In this document: in pieces, positions 40,133 through 48,445 of the stretch | Layout of the letters: the number at the start of each line of letters is the position of its first letter | How positions within the stretch are numbered: the first letter of the stretch is position 1 | Source: Solwaraspora sp. WMMD406 | GTDB taxonomy: Bacteria; Actinomycetota; Actinomycetes; Mycobacteriales; Micromonosporaceae | Direction of reading: 5' to 3' | DNA length: 64,000 nt | Assembly (NCBI RefSeq): GCF_029626025.1 | Contig: NZ_JARUBF010000001.1 | Span: 2,356,001 to 2,420,000 of the forward strand | Made by a program: the position numbers and the translations under genes | Notes under the pieces: model-generated | Database searches by the model: none | The model's input: the letters and a program-made list of their open reading frames with translations, nothing else | Told to the model about the DNA's origin: nothing

Positions 40133-41533
40133 GTGGGCACTGATCTGTCGACCGGCGATCCTGAGACGACAGACGGCGCATGGGTCGACGAAGTTCTGTT
40201 CGCCGGACGTCCGACCGACGTGTGTCTCCGGCTCCCCGAGTCGGTGGACCGGACCACCCTGCACCGGCTGGTGGTCGCCGCGCAGCAGCGGCTGACCGAG
40301 GCGGGACTACGTCCCGGCGGGGCCGCCGCGCTCCGGATGCCACCCTCGCTGGCGTACGTGGTGAACCTCCTCGCGACCTGGCGGGCCGGCGCCCAGGCGA
40401 TCCTGCTCGACCACCGGCTCACCGACCACGAGGTGGGCCGCGCCTTGGAACGCCTCACACCTCAGGTGGTCGTCGCACCGGTCCGTACCGGTGCCGGTGC
40501 CCTGCGGGTCTTCCTGGACGTGACCGAGGGCGTCACGCCCTACGCCGACCGCCCGGCCGTCAGCCGGCACGCGGTCATCCAACTCAGCTCCGGCTCGACC
40601 GGTCCGTCCAAGGTCATCGGTCGGACAGCGGCTGACCTGGTCGCCGAGGTGCACCGGTACACCCTGATGGACGGAGTGGCGCTGCCGGGCGAGCGGATCA
40701 TCCTGCTTCCGTCGATGGTGCACGTGCTCGGCCTGGTCGGCGGTCTGCTCTACGGTCTGCACGCCGGTGTCGAGTTGGTCCCGCCGCAGCGGCTCACCGG
40801 TGACGCGGTACTCGACGCCATCGCCGCCTCCGACGCCCCGGCCACCGTGCTCGGCGTGCCGTTCCACATCGGGCTCCTGGCCGCCACCCGGCCGGCCGGC
40901 CCGCTGCCGCAGTTCAAGCGGATGACCACCGGCGGGGAACTCGTCCCGGCCGCCGTCGCCCGAGCCTTCACCGACCGGTTCGGGGTGCCGCTGGGCAACA
41001 TGTACGGGATGACCGAGGTCGGCGTCATCGGCACCGACCTGTACGGGCGGCACCGACCCGCGATCATGCCGTCTTGGGGCATCGAGGTCCGTGTGGTCGA
41101 CGGGGAGCTGCAGGTCAGCTGTCCCGAGTCCCCGTACGTGGGGCTCGTCGATCCGGACCGGTGGTCCGACGGCTGGCTGCACACCCGCGACGCCGGCACT
41201 GTCGACGAGGCCACCGGCCTGGTCACTATCCTCGGCCGGCTCGACTCCCAGGTGTCGGTGGGCGGTATGAAGGTCGACCTGACCGAGGTGGAGACCGCCG
41301 TCGCCGAGCTGCCCGGGGTGGCCGCCGCCGTCCTGGTGTGGGACGCCGGGATCACCGCGTACGTGCAGCCGGACGGGCCGTTGTCCGAGGAGGTGCTGGA
41401 CAAGCTGATCGCCGAGCGGCTCGCCGGCTACAAACGCCCACGGACCGTGCACCTACTCGATCAGCTGCCCCGTACCACCACCGGCAAGCTGGTCCGGTCC
41501 GTCGACGCGTTGCGGACGGCGGCCACGTCGTGA
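40133..41533 (+). CDS. Free-standing acyl/aryl adenylating enzyme (AL1)
   Basis: An ANL-superfamily ligase of 466 residues, shorter than usual. It has the P-loop LSSGSTGPSKVIG (148-160), NMYGMTEVG in the position of motif A5 and the C-terminal catalytic Lys in PRTTTGKLVRS. It should activate a carboxylic acid as AMP ester and load CoA or one of the carrier proteins encoded downstream. The substrate is not readable, but an aromatic acid from the HmaS/Hmo branch is plausible. GTG start with a GAGG site about 10 bases upstream. It converges with and overlaps the phosphopantetheinyl transferase gene by 73 bases. Confidence 0.85.
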   Translation: MGTDLSTGDPETTDGAWVDEVLFAGRPTDVCLRLPESVDRTTLHRLVVAAQQRLTEAGLRPGGAAALRMPPSLAYVVNLLATWRAGAQAILLDHRLTDHEVGRALERLTPQVVVAPVRTGAGALRVFLDVTEGVTPYADRPAVSRHAVIQLSSGSTGPSKVIGRTAADLVAEVHRYTLMDGVALPGERIILLPSMVHVLGLVGGLLYGLHAGVELVPPQRLTGDAVLDAIAASDAPATVLGVPFHIGLLAATRPAGPLPQFKRMTTGGELVPAAVARAFTDRFGVPLGNMYGMTEVGVIGTDLYGRHRPAIMPSWGIEVRVVDGELQVSCPESPYVGLVDPDRWSDGWLHTRDAGTVDEATGLVTILGRLDSQVSVGGMKVDLTEVETAVAELPGVAAAVLVWDAGITAYVQPDGPLSEEVLDKLIAERLAGYKRPRTVHLLDQLPRTTTGKLVRSVDALRTAATS

Positions 41534-42267
41534 CCCGCGCTCGGCACCGCCTCGACGACGACGTCGACTCTGTCGGCAGCCCCGACCACCGCCACCGCCA
41601 GCACCAGCGCCTCGGCCACCCGCAGATGTCCGACCCGGACGGTGGGCAGGCCCGGCACCGGCCGCAGCGGCGCCCCGTCACGGTCGAGGGCCGGCATGAC
41701 ACGGCGGAGCCCGCCGTCGCGCAGCCCGAGACCGAGGGCCTTGCCGACGGCTTCCTTCGCGGTCCACAGCCGCAGGAAATCCGCCGCCCGGTCGCACTCC
41801 GGCCGGCCGGCCAGCCAGGCGGCTTCCGCCGGGGCGTACCAACGGCGGGCGAGTGCCCGGGCCGGAACGGGCCGGAGACGCTCCACGTCGATGCCGACTG
41901 GCCCGCGCGGTCGCGCGGCGACCACGACGAACCCGTCCGTTCGGCTGACGCTGACCGGCAGCTCGACCGGCCCGGCGGCAGGGTCTGCCCCGAGGCCAGG
42001 GTCCGCTCCGGACGGCTCGTCAGGGTCCGCTCCGGACGGCTCGTCAGGGTCCGCTCCGGACGACTCGCCGACCCGGACGGCCGGTCGACCGCCCGGTCGC
42101 TGCTCCACCACGACTCGATCGGCCGCCGCGCCGAGCACGGTCACGCCCGCCCGTCGCAGCATCGCCTCCGTCGGGGCCGACCGACCGTCGGTGTCCCGAC
42201 CGATCCACACGTACACGGTGTCCCGACCGGCCACCGTCAGCTGGCTCACGGAAAGAAGACTAGCCAT
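41461..42267 (-). CDS. Sfp-type 4'-phosphopantetheinyl transferase
   Basis: Activates carrier proteins by adding phosphopantetheine to Ser. The motifs are VGIDVERLRPVPARALARRW (Mg2+-binding Asp and Glu) and FLRLWTAKEAVGKALGLGL with WTxKEAxxK. The start may be ATG at 42267, which overlaps the divergent ACP start, or GTG at 42249. An acidic insertion at about residues 70-95 is made by a tandem GADPDEPS repeat. It ends inside the convergent adenylating-enzyme gene. Its place beside two ACP genes makes them its natural substrates. Confidence 0.9.
   Translation of the reverse strand: MASLLSVSQLTVAGRDTVYVWIGRDTDGRSAPTEAMLRRAGVTVLGAAADRVVVEQRPGGRPAVRVGESSGADPDEPSGADPDEPSGADPGLGADPAAGPVELPVSVSRTDGFVVVAARPRGPVGIDVERLRPVPARALARRWYAPAEAAWLAGRPECDRAADFLRLWTAKEAVGKALGLGLRDGGLRRVMPALDRDGAPLRPVPGLPTVRVGHLRVAEALVLAVAVVGAADRVDVVVEAVPSAGHDVAAVRNASTDRTSLPVVVRGS
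42001..42066. repeat. 24-bp in-frame tandem repeat in the PPTase gene
   Basis: Two full 24-bp units (42001, 42025) and a partial third (42049) encode the repeated GADPDEPS on the minus strand. The copies are identical, which points to recent slippage. Confidence 0.85.
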
Positions 42268-42532
42268 GAGAACCGAGGTCCGCGCCTTCGTCGTCGAACA
42301 GCTCGCCGACATGAACTACGACGTCGATGACATCGACGACGACACCACCCTCGGATCGTCGGGGGTGGACCTGGAGTCGCTCGCTCTCGCCGACCTGGCG
42401 GTGCGGGTCGAGGACCGGTACGGGGTGACGTTCGCCGACGACGAGTCGGAGAAGCTGGCCATGATGACGGTCGGCGAGTTCACCGCGATGGTCGCCGACC
42501 GGGTGGCGGCAGCGACGAGCGACCAGTCCTGA
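42266..42532 (+). CDS. Acyl carrier protein 1
   Basis: An 88-residue acidic four-helix carrier protein with the attachment site GVDLESLALADLAVRVEDRY; Ser38 would carry phosphopantetheine. It opens a run of plus-strand genes that continues to 52772 with mostly overlapping or abutting ends. Its ATG overlaps the alternative PPTase start on the other strand. It shares a TGATG junction with the second carrier gene. Confidence 0.92.
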   Translation: MRTEVRAFVVEQLADMNYDVDDIDDDTTLGSSGVDLESLALADLAVRVEDRYGVTFADDESEKLAMMTVGEFTAMVADRVAAATSDQS

Positions 42533-42810
42533 TGGCCAGCGACGCCGACATCGTCCGGGAACCGACCGACGGCCCGCCCCGCCTGGAACGAGCTGACCTG
42601 GTCACCATGCTCGCCGAGCTGAACACGCTGCCCGTCGACGCGGTGCCCGACCGGATCGGTTCGATGGAGCTGGCCTGGCTGGTGCACGTGGTGGAGCAGC
42701 GGTACGACCGGCGGCTCGACCTCACCGACGACCAGCTCGCCGGCATCCGTACCGTCGACGACGCACTGGCGGTCTTCCTGACCTTTCTGACCGCTCCCGC
42801 AGATGGCTGA
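42532..42810 (+). CDS. Acyl carrier protein-like protein 2
   Basis: A 92-residue protein with the carrier-protein pattern of helix II but an unusual site: DRIGSMELAWLVHVVEQRYD, with Ser44 in GSMEL instead of DSL. The C-terminal part (LTDDQLAGIRTVDDALAVFL) is typical of ACPs. It starts at TGATG, coupled to ACP 1, and overlaps the ketosynthase start by eight bases. Two consecutive ACPs suggest separate roles, such as starter and extender or ketosynthase-specific carriers. Confidence 0.8.
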   Translation: MASDADIVREPTDGPPRLERADLVTMLAELNTLPVDAVPDRIGSMELAWLVHVVEQRYDRRLDLTDDQLAGIRTVDDALAVFLTFLTAPADG

Positions 42811-43879
42811 GCGGGCGACCGTCCAGCTGACCGGTGTCCACGCGACCAGCGCTCTCGGCCGGGGCACCGAGGCGCAGTCGGCCGGCGTGCTCGCCGGTAC
42901 GCCGGCCTTCGGGCCGGTCGGTCGCTTCGACACGGGCGCTCGCCGGGTCGACGCCGCGGCCACCCTGCCCGACGTCGACGACCTGCCGGACGAGCTCGCC
43001 GCCGCGATCGACCTCGCCTGCGCCGACGCCGGCCTCGACGCCGCCCGGCGGGCCGGGACGGCGCTGCTGCTGGCCGTACACGGCGGCGTCGGGGTGCCGG
43101 AACTGGCCGCCGGATTGGCCGGGCGCACCGGCCTGGGCGGCGGGACGCGCGTGTACACCTCCGCCTGCGTCTCGGCGACCAGCGCGGTCGCCGCCGCCGC
43201 CGCGTTGATCGGGCGCGGTGACCTGGACCGGGCCGTGGTCGCCGCCGGCTACCTGGTCGAGCCCGACCAGTACGCGCTCTTCGACACCGGTCGAGCCCTC
43301 GCCGCCGACGGCGCGGTCCGCCCGTTCAGCACGGGGCGGACCGGACTGCTGCTCGGCGACGGGGTGGTCGCGGTGGTGGTGGAACGGACCGGCCTGGCCC
43401 GCCTGCCGGTGGCCGATCTGCTCGGCTGGGGTCGGGCCGGCGACGCCTTCCATCCCTGCCAGCCGGACCCGACCGGGCGCGGCCTGGCCCGCGCGGTCCG
43501 TGCGGCGCTGGGGCGGGCCGGACTGCCGCCGGAGGCGGTGGGTTACGTCAACGCGAACGCCACCGGCGCTGGCGGAAGCGACGCGGCGGAAGCGGCGGCG
43601 CTGGGCGCGGTCTTCGGAACGCGGACGCCGCCGGTCAGTTCCACCAAGGCGCTGCACGGGCACGCGCTGGAGGCATCCGGCCTGCTGGAGCTGGTGGTGA
43701 CCGTGCTGGTGCTGCGGGAGGGGAAGCTGCCGGTGAACGCCGGCTGGCTCGGGCCCGACCCGCAGTGCCCGGTCGACGTCGTTCTCGACGCGCCCCGGCC
43801 CGCCGCGACCCGGTACGCGCTCACCCTCAACGCCGCCTTCGGCGGTGCCAACACGGCACTGCTGGTCGGTGCGGCATGA
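42803..43879 (+). CDS. Ketosynthase 1 with His-to-Asn change in the active site
   Basis: A thiolase-fold ketosynthase of 358 residues, somewhat short for FabF-like enzymes (about 410). The nucleophile Cys122 is present (YTSACVSATSA) and so is the second His287 (STKALHGHALEASG), but the first catalytic His motif VNAHGTG reads VNANATG, with Asn252 in place of His. Such a Cys-Asn-His arrangement occurs in KAS III and chalcone-type enzymes but is unusual in this subclass. It may be a partner subunit of ketosynthase 2, or catalyse condensation with an altered extender. Its stop overlaps the next start (ATGA). Confidence 0.85.
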   Translation: MAERATVQLTGVHATSALGRGTEAQSAGVLAGTPAFGPVGRFDTGARRVDAAATLPDVDDLPDELAAAIDLACADAGLDAARRAGTALLLAVHGGVGVPELAAGLAGRTGLGGGTRVYTSACVSATSAVAAAAALIGRGDLDRAVVAAGYLVEPDQYALFDTGRALAADGAVRPFSTGRTGLLLGDGVVAVVVERTGLARLPVADLLGWGRAGDAFHPCQPDPTGRGLARAVRAALGRAGLPPEAVGYVNANATGAGGSDAAEAAALGAVFGTRTPPVSSTKALHGHALEASGLLELVVTVLVLREGKLPVNAGWLGPDPQCPVDVVLDAPRPAATRYALTLNAAFGGANTALLVGAA

Positions 43880-44436
43880 GCGCCGAACACCGTACTGCTG
43901 GTGGGTGCGGCAGCGCCACGCGGCGGCTGCTCGCGGAGGCGACGTGGCCGGAGCCGGGGGACGGTCCGCCGCCGGCGCTGCCTGGGTTCGTCCACTCCGA
44001 CTTCAATCCGCTGGTCGCGGCGGTGGCTGAGCGGTGCCTGACCCGGGCGTACGGGCAGCGTCCCGCACCCGACGGCGCCCGGGTCGCGGTCGTGCTGGTC
44101 AGCGCGGACGGCGACCGGGCCAGCGCCGCGCACGTCCGCGCCACGGTGGCCGCCGGCGGACGACCCGGGCCGCTGTATTTCTTTCAATCGGTGCCCAACA
44201 GCGTGCTCGGGCACGTGGCCGCCCGCTGGAACCTGGACGGACCGGTTCTCTGCCTCGCGCCGACCGGCGACCCGCGCGACGACGGCCTCGCCGAGGCCGA
44301 TCTGCTGCTGTACGACGGTGACGCCGACGCGGCGTTGCTGGTCCTGATCGAACAGATACCCGACGACGGCGGTGCGGACGACCCGGACCGGGTCCGGGCC
44401 GTCGCGGTGCTGGTGGGGGGAGGAGAGACGCGATGA
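43876..44436 (+). CDS. Small ketosynthase-like protein (PF13723 type)
   Basis: A 186-residue protein resembling the N-terminal half of ketosynthases, as in the Ketoacyl-synt_2 family of aryl-polyene loci: ALPGFVHSDFNPLVAAVAER at the front and FFQSVPNSVLGHVAARWNL, then DGDADAALLVLIEQI. The usual C-terminal His motifs are absent, so it is probably not a condensing enzyme on its own; a structural or chain-length role is possible. It overlaps both neighbours by four bases. The assignment rests on recognisable segments only. Confidence 0.65.
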   Translation: MSAEHRTAGGCGSATRRLLAEATWPEPGDGPPPALPGFVHSDFNPLVAAVAERCLTRAYGQRPAPDGARVAVVLVSADGDRASAAHVRATVAAGGRPGPLYFFQSVPNSVLGHVAARWNLDGPVLCLAPTGDPRDDGLAEADLLLYDGDADAALLVLIEQIPDDGGADDPDRVRAVAVLVGGGETR

Positions 44437-46049
44437 AGATCAAGGGACTCCGTGGGGCGCTGGCCGCCGACGAGTCGATCGGCGCGGGCAACGTACTGGC
44501 CCGGGTGCTGGCGCACGGCGCCGACCTGGCCGGGCCCGGGCTCACCTTCGACACCCCGGTGGACGGGTACCCCGCCGAGTACCCGCTCACCCTGGGGCAG
44601 CTCGACGAGCGGGTCGCCGCCCGGGCGGCGTGGCTGCACGAACGCGGGATCCGGCCCCGCGACCCGGTGGCGGTCTGGGCGAGCGCCGCCACGGACATGG
44701 TGTTGAGCTTCCTCGCGCTCACCCGGCTCGGCGCGATCCCGGCGCTGATGAACGGCCGGCTGCGGCCGGAGATCGCGGCGGAGTACATCCGCCGGCTGCG
44801 CGGCGTCGGCGTGCTCGCCGACGACGACCACACGGCGCTGCTCGCCGCACACGACCTTGGTGTGCCGGTGCTCGGCACCCCGGCCGAGGCGGGCACCGGG
44901 GATCCCGCCGCCGCGCCCGAGCACTACCGGCACCATCCGGACGATCCGATCGTCATCACCCACACGTCCGGCACCACCGGGGTGCCGAAGGCGGTACTGC
45001 ATTCGCACGCCAGCCTCTTCGCCGCGACCCGGCACCTGCTGTCCATGCCGCAGGCGCAGGGCACCAGCCGCATCCTCAACGCGTTGCCGGCCCCGCACAC
45101 CGCCACCGTGCTGATGGTCAACCAGGCGCTTGGCAACCGCGCGGAGATGTTCCTGCTGTCCGACCAGAGCGGGGAGCGGGTCCTGGACGCGATCCAACGA
45201 TGGCGGCCCGACGGCGTGTTCGGCTTCTCGGTCACCTGGGCGGAACTGGCCCGGTTCGACCTGACCGGCTACGACCTCGAATCGGTGCGGCTGTGGTTCA
45301 ACACCGGGGACAGTTCGCACGAGCCGCACATCCGCCGGCTCGTGGCGGTGGGTTCCCGGGACACGGTGACCCGCGCCGGCGTCACCCGGGTGCCCGGCTC
45401 GGTCTTCATCGACGGGCTCGGCTCCAGCGAGATGGGGCACTCGATGTTCCACGTCACCCACACCAGCGACACCGACCGATACGGCCGTTGCATCGGCCGT
45501 CCGTACCAGTTCACGAAGGTCGCCGTCCTCGACGCGGACGGTGACCCGGTGCCGGCCGGCCAGGTGGGCTGGCTCGGCATCGACTCACCGTCGCTGTTCC
45601 GGGGCTACTGGAACGACTCGGCGACCACGTACCGGTTCCGCCAGCGTGGCTGGTACCTCACCGGTGACCTGGTGTACGCCGACGACGAGGGCCGCTACTA
45701 CCACGTGGACCGGGCCGTCGACGCGGTCGACGCGGGGGACGGGAAGCGGTTCTACACGGCGCTGTCCGAGGAACGGATCCTCGCCTCCTGCCCCGACATC
45801 GTCGATTGCACGGTGGTCATCCTGCGTGAGGGCGACGCGGTGGTCACCGACGTGTTGGTGGAGCTGGCGGCCGGCGCGGACGCGACCGAGGACCGCACCG
45901 AACGCGTCCGGGTGGCCCTCGGCGCGGACGTGGGGGCGACCCTGCGGCGGGTGGTGGCGGTGCGGCCCGACGACATTCCGGTCACCGTCACCGGCAAGGT
46001 CCGCAAGGTGGCGCTGCGGGAGCGCTACCTCACCGAGGCCCGGTCGTGA
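44433..46049 (+). CDS. Free-standing acyl/aryl adenylating enzyme (AL2)
   Basis: A 538-residue ANL ligase with THTSGTTGVPKAVLHSHASL (AMP-binding loop), FIDGLGSSEMGHSMF at the position of motif A5, RGWYLTGDLVYADDEGRYY (A7) and the C-terminal Lys in VTVTGKVRKVAL. The GSSEMG motif resembles benzoate/aryl-CoA ligases, so an aromatic acid is a reasonable substrate; this is inference. Its start and stop overlap neighbours by four bases (ATGA and GTGA), placing it firmly in the ACP/ketosynthase operon. Confidence 0.88.
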   Translation: MKIKGLRGALAADESIGAGNVLARVLAHGADLAGPGLTFDTPVDGYPAEYPLTLGQLDERVAARAAWLHERGIRPRDPVAVWASAATDMVLSFLALTRLGAIPALMNGRLRPEIAAEYIRRLRGVGVLADDDHTALLAAHDLGVPVLGTPAEAGTGDPAAAPEHYRHHPDDPIVITHTSGTTGVPKAVLHSHASLFAATRHLLSMPQAQGTSRILNALPAPHTATVLMVNQALGNRAEMFLLSDQSGERVLDAIQRWRPDGVFGFSVTWAELARFDLTGYDLESVRLWFNTGDSSHEPHIRRLVAVGSRDTVTRAGVTRVPGSVFIDGLGSSEMGHSMFHVTHTSDTDRYGRCIGRPYQFTKVAVLDADGDPVPAGQVGWLGIDSPSLFRGYWNDSATTYRFRQRGWYLTGDLVYADDEGRYYHVDRAVDAVDAGDGKRFYTALSEERILASCPDIVDCTVVILREGDAVVTDVLVELAAGADATEDRTERVRVALGADVGATLRRVVAVRPDDIPVTVTGKVRKVALRERYLTEARS

Positions 46050-47284
46050 CCGCCGTCATCACCGGGATGGGCCTGTTCACCCCGGCGGGGCGGGGCGCGG
46101 ACGCCACGTTCGACGCGCTGAGCGCCGGGAAGTCCGGACTGGCCCGGCTGCCGGAGAACCATCCGGCCGCCGGCTGTCTGGAGGTCGCCGGGGTGCTACC
46201 GGACGTCGACGCGCGCAGCGTCGCGTCCGGGCCGGAGACGAAGGTGCTGGACCGGATCGTGCTCCTCGCGCTGCTCACGGCCGCCGACGCGCTCGCCGAC
46301 GCCGGCATCGAGGTGGGCCGGGACGTCGACCCGGAGCGGATCGCGGTGATCGTCGGCGGGGTGGGCGGAATGTCTACCATGGAACGTCAGGTGCTCGCCC
46401 GGGCCGAACGGGGCCGGGTCGCCGTCAACCCGTACCTGCTCACCGGGATCCTGCCGAACATGCCGTCGGCCCGGATCGCGATCCGGTACGGCATCCGCGG
46501 CTACAGCTCGTCGGTCGGCACGGCCTGCGCCTCCGGTGCCCAGGCGGTCGCCGACGCGGCCCGGCTGATCCGGGCCGGGGAGGCCGACGTGGTGCTGTGC
46601 GGTGCCAGCGAGGCGCCGCTGTTCCCGACCTTCGCCGACGCCTTCGGCAACGGCAAGGCCCTCGCTCGTGGCGGGGACGACCCGACGGCGTCGAGCCGTC
46701 CGTTCGACCGTCGCCGTGGCGGGTTCGTGCTCGCCGAGGGCGCGGCGCTGCTGGTCCTGGAACGCGCCGAGCACGCGGCGGCCCGAGGCGCCACCGGGTA
46801 CGCCGAGGTGGCCGGCTACGGGGTGACCACCGACGCGTACCACCCGGCCGCCCCGCGTCCGGACGGCACCGGCGCGGCCACGGCGATGCGGCGTGCGCTG
46901 GCCGGCGGCGGTGTGCGGCCCGACCAGGTCGGCTACGTCAACGCGCACGGCACCGGCACCAAGCTGGGCGACGTCGCCGAGACGACCGCGCTCGCGCAGG
47001 TCTTCGGGGTCGGCGGGGTGCCGGTCAGTTCGACGAAGGCACTCACCGGGCACCTGCTCGGCGCGTCCGGGGTGCTGGAGGCGGCGGCCACCGCGCTGGC
47101 GCTCGGCCGGGGGCTGCTACCCCCGACGTACAACCTGGACGATCCGGACCCGCAGTGCCCGGCGGACCACATCCGCTCCGTGCCCCGGCCCACGGACACG
47201 CCGTACGCGCTGACCAACTCCTTCGGGTTCGGCGGCCAGAACGTGAGCCTGCTGATCGGGCGGGTCGCCCGCCCCCGCGAATGA
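46046..47284 (+). CDS. Ketosynthase 2, canonical FabF-like
   Basis: A 412-residue beta-ketoacyl-ACP synthase with the full Cys-His-His triad: Cys161 in GTACASGAQA, His301 in VNAHGTGTKLGD and His336 in KALTGHLLGASG. The gatekeeper region and the C-terminal TNSFGFGGQN are intact. It should carry out decarboxylative condensation on the cluster's ACPs. There is no acyltransferase or malonyl transferase in the window, so extender units must come from primary metabolism or from the adenylating enzymes. A 48-base gap separates it from hmaS. Confidence 0.93.
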   Translation: MTAVITGMGLFTPAGRGADATFDALSAGKSGLARLPENHPAAGCLEVAGVLPDVDARSVASGPETKVLDRIVLLALLTAADALADAGIEVGRDVDPERIAVIVGGVGGMSTMERQVLARAERGRVAVNPYLLTGILPNMPSARIAIRYGIRGYSSSVGTACASGAQAVADAARLIRAGEADVVLCGASEAPLFPTFADAFGNGKALARGGDDPTASSRPFDRRRGGFVLAEGAALLVLERAEHAAARGATGYAEVAGYGVTTDAYHPAAPRPDGTGAATAMRRALAGGGVRPDQVGYVNAHGTGTKLGDVAETTALAQVFGVGGVPVSSTKALTGHLLGASGVLEAAATALALGRGLLPPTYNLDDPDPQCPADHIRSVPRPTDTPYALTNSFGFGGQNVSLLIGRVARPRE

Positions 47285-47332
47285 CGACACCACCGGCAAC
47301 GACGACTACGGGGACCGAGGAAGGGCTGGTAC

Positions 47333-48445
47333 ATGGACATCCGTGGAATAGACCACATCGAGTTTTACGTGGGGGACGCTCAACAGGCCGCGTTCTACTT
47401 CTGCCGGGCGGTCGGCTTCGGCCTGCTTGGCCAGGGCGGGCCGGAGACCGGGCTGACCGGGCAGCGGTCGTTGCTGCTCGGCCAGGCGGACATCCGGATG
47501 GTGCTGACCTCCGGGCTGACCGCCGAACATCCGGCGTCGCGGTACGTGCAGCGACACGGTGACGGCATCGCCGTGGTGGCTCTCGAGGTCGACGACGCCG
47601 CCGGTGCGTACGCCGAACTGTTGGAGCGAGGCGCGACCCCGGTGACCCCGCCGACCACCGTCACCGGCGCGCACGCCGAGGTGGTCACCGCCGAGGTGGA
47701 GGGCTTCGGTGACGTGGTTCACCGCTTGGTGCAGCGGCGCGGCGACCGGCGGGAGTTCCTGTCGGGTGGCATCGAGGCGCTGCCGTCCGCTGGCGAGGCC
47801 GACAAGCCGCTGGCCGATGAGGCTGACAAGCTGCTCGCCGAGATCGACCACCTGGCGGTCTGCGTGCCGCCCGGGCAGCTCGACGCGACGGTCCGTCGGT
47901 ACCGGGAGGTGTTCGGCTTCGGTGAGATCTTCACCGAGCGCATCGAGGTCGACGGCCAGTCGATGAACTCGACGGTGGTGCAGAGCCCGTCGCAGCGGGT
48001 GACATTGGTGCTGCTGGAGCCGGACACGAGCCGGCGACCGGGACAGATCGACGCGTTCCTCGACCGGCACACCGGTGCCGGGGTGCAGCACCTCGGGCTG
48101 CGTACCGACGACATCGTGACCGCCGTGGAGACGCTGGGCAGCCGGGGGGTGCGCTTCGCCGGCACCCCCGGCAGCTACTACGACACTTTGGAAGATCGCG
48201 TCGGTCCGGTCGACGCGCCGCTGGACCGGCTCCGGGACCTCGGCGTTCTCGTCGACCGGGACCACGGCGGTCAGCTGTTGCAGATCTTCACCGAGTCCAT
48301 GCACGTACGCCGGACGCTGTTCCTGGAGCTGATCGAGCGGCGCGGGGCGCGGACCTTCGGCAGCGGCAACATCAAGGCGCTCTACGAGGCCAAGGAACGG
48401 GAACTGGCGGCCGCGGCGGCCGGATCGCAGGGGGTGGCCGGGTGA
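47333..48445 (+). CDS. hmaS: 4-Hydroxymandelate synthase
   Basis: Converts 4-hydroxyphenylpyruvate (or phenylpyruvate) to (hydroxy)mandelate with loss of CO2. The 370-residue vicinal-oxygen-chelate protein has the iron ligands His173 (IDHLAVCV), His253 (VQHLGLR) and Glu332 (LELIERRG). Relative to Amycolatopsis HmaS the positions are shifted by 12 throughout, and Ser213 in MNSTVVQSPS matches its Ser201. GTFGS-like TFGSGNIKALYEA near the end is the HmaS rather than the HPPD version. With Hmo and HpgT encoded 11 kb downstream it completes the arylglycine pathway. No prephenate dehydrogenase gene is present in the window. Confidence 0.9.
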   Translation: MDIRGIDHIEFYVGDAQQAAFYFCRAVGFGLLGQGGPETGLTGQRSLLLGQADIRMVLTSGLTAEHPASRYVQRHGDGIAVVALEVDDAAGAYAELLERGATPVTPPTTVTGAHAEVVTAEVEGFGDVVHRLVQRRGDRREFLSGGIEALPSAGEADKPLADEADKLLAEIDHLAVCVPPGQLDATVRRYREVFGFGEIFTERIEVDGQSMNSTVVQSPSQRVTLVLLEPDTSRRPGQIDAFLDRHTGAGVQHLGLRTDDIVTAVETLGSRGVRFAGTPGSYYDTLEDRVGPVDAPLDRLRDLGVLVDRDHGGQLLQIFTESMHVRRTLFLELIERRGARTFGSGNIKALYEAKERELAAAAAGSQGVAG

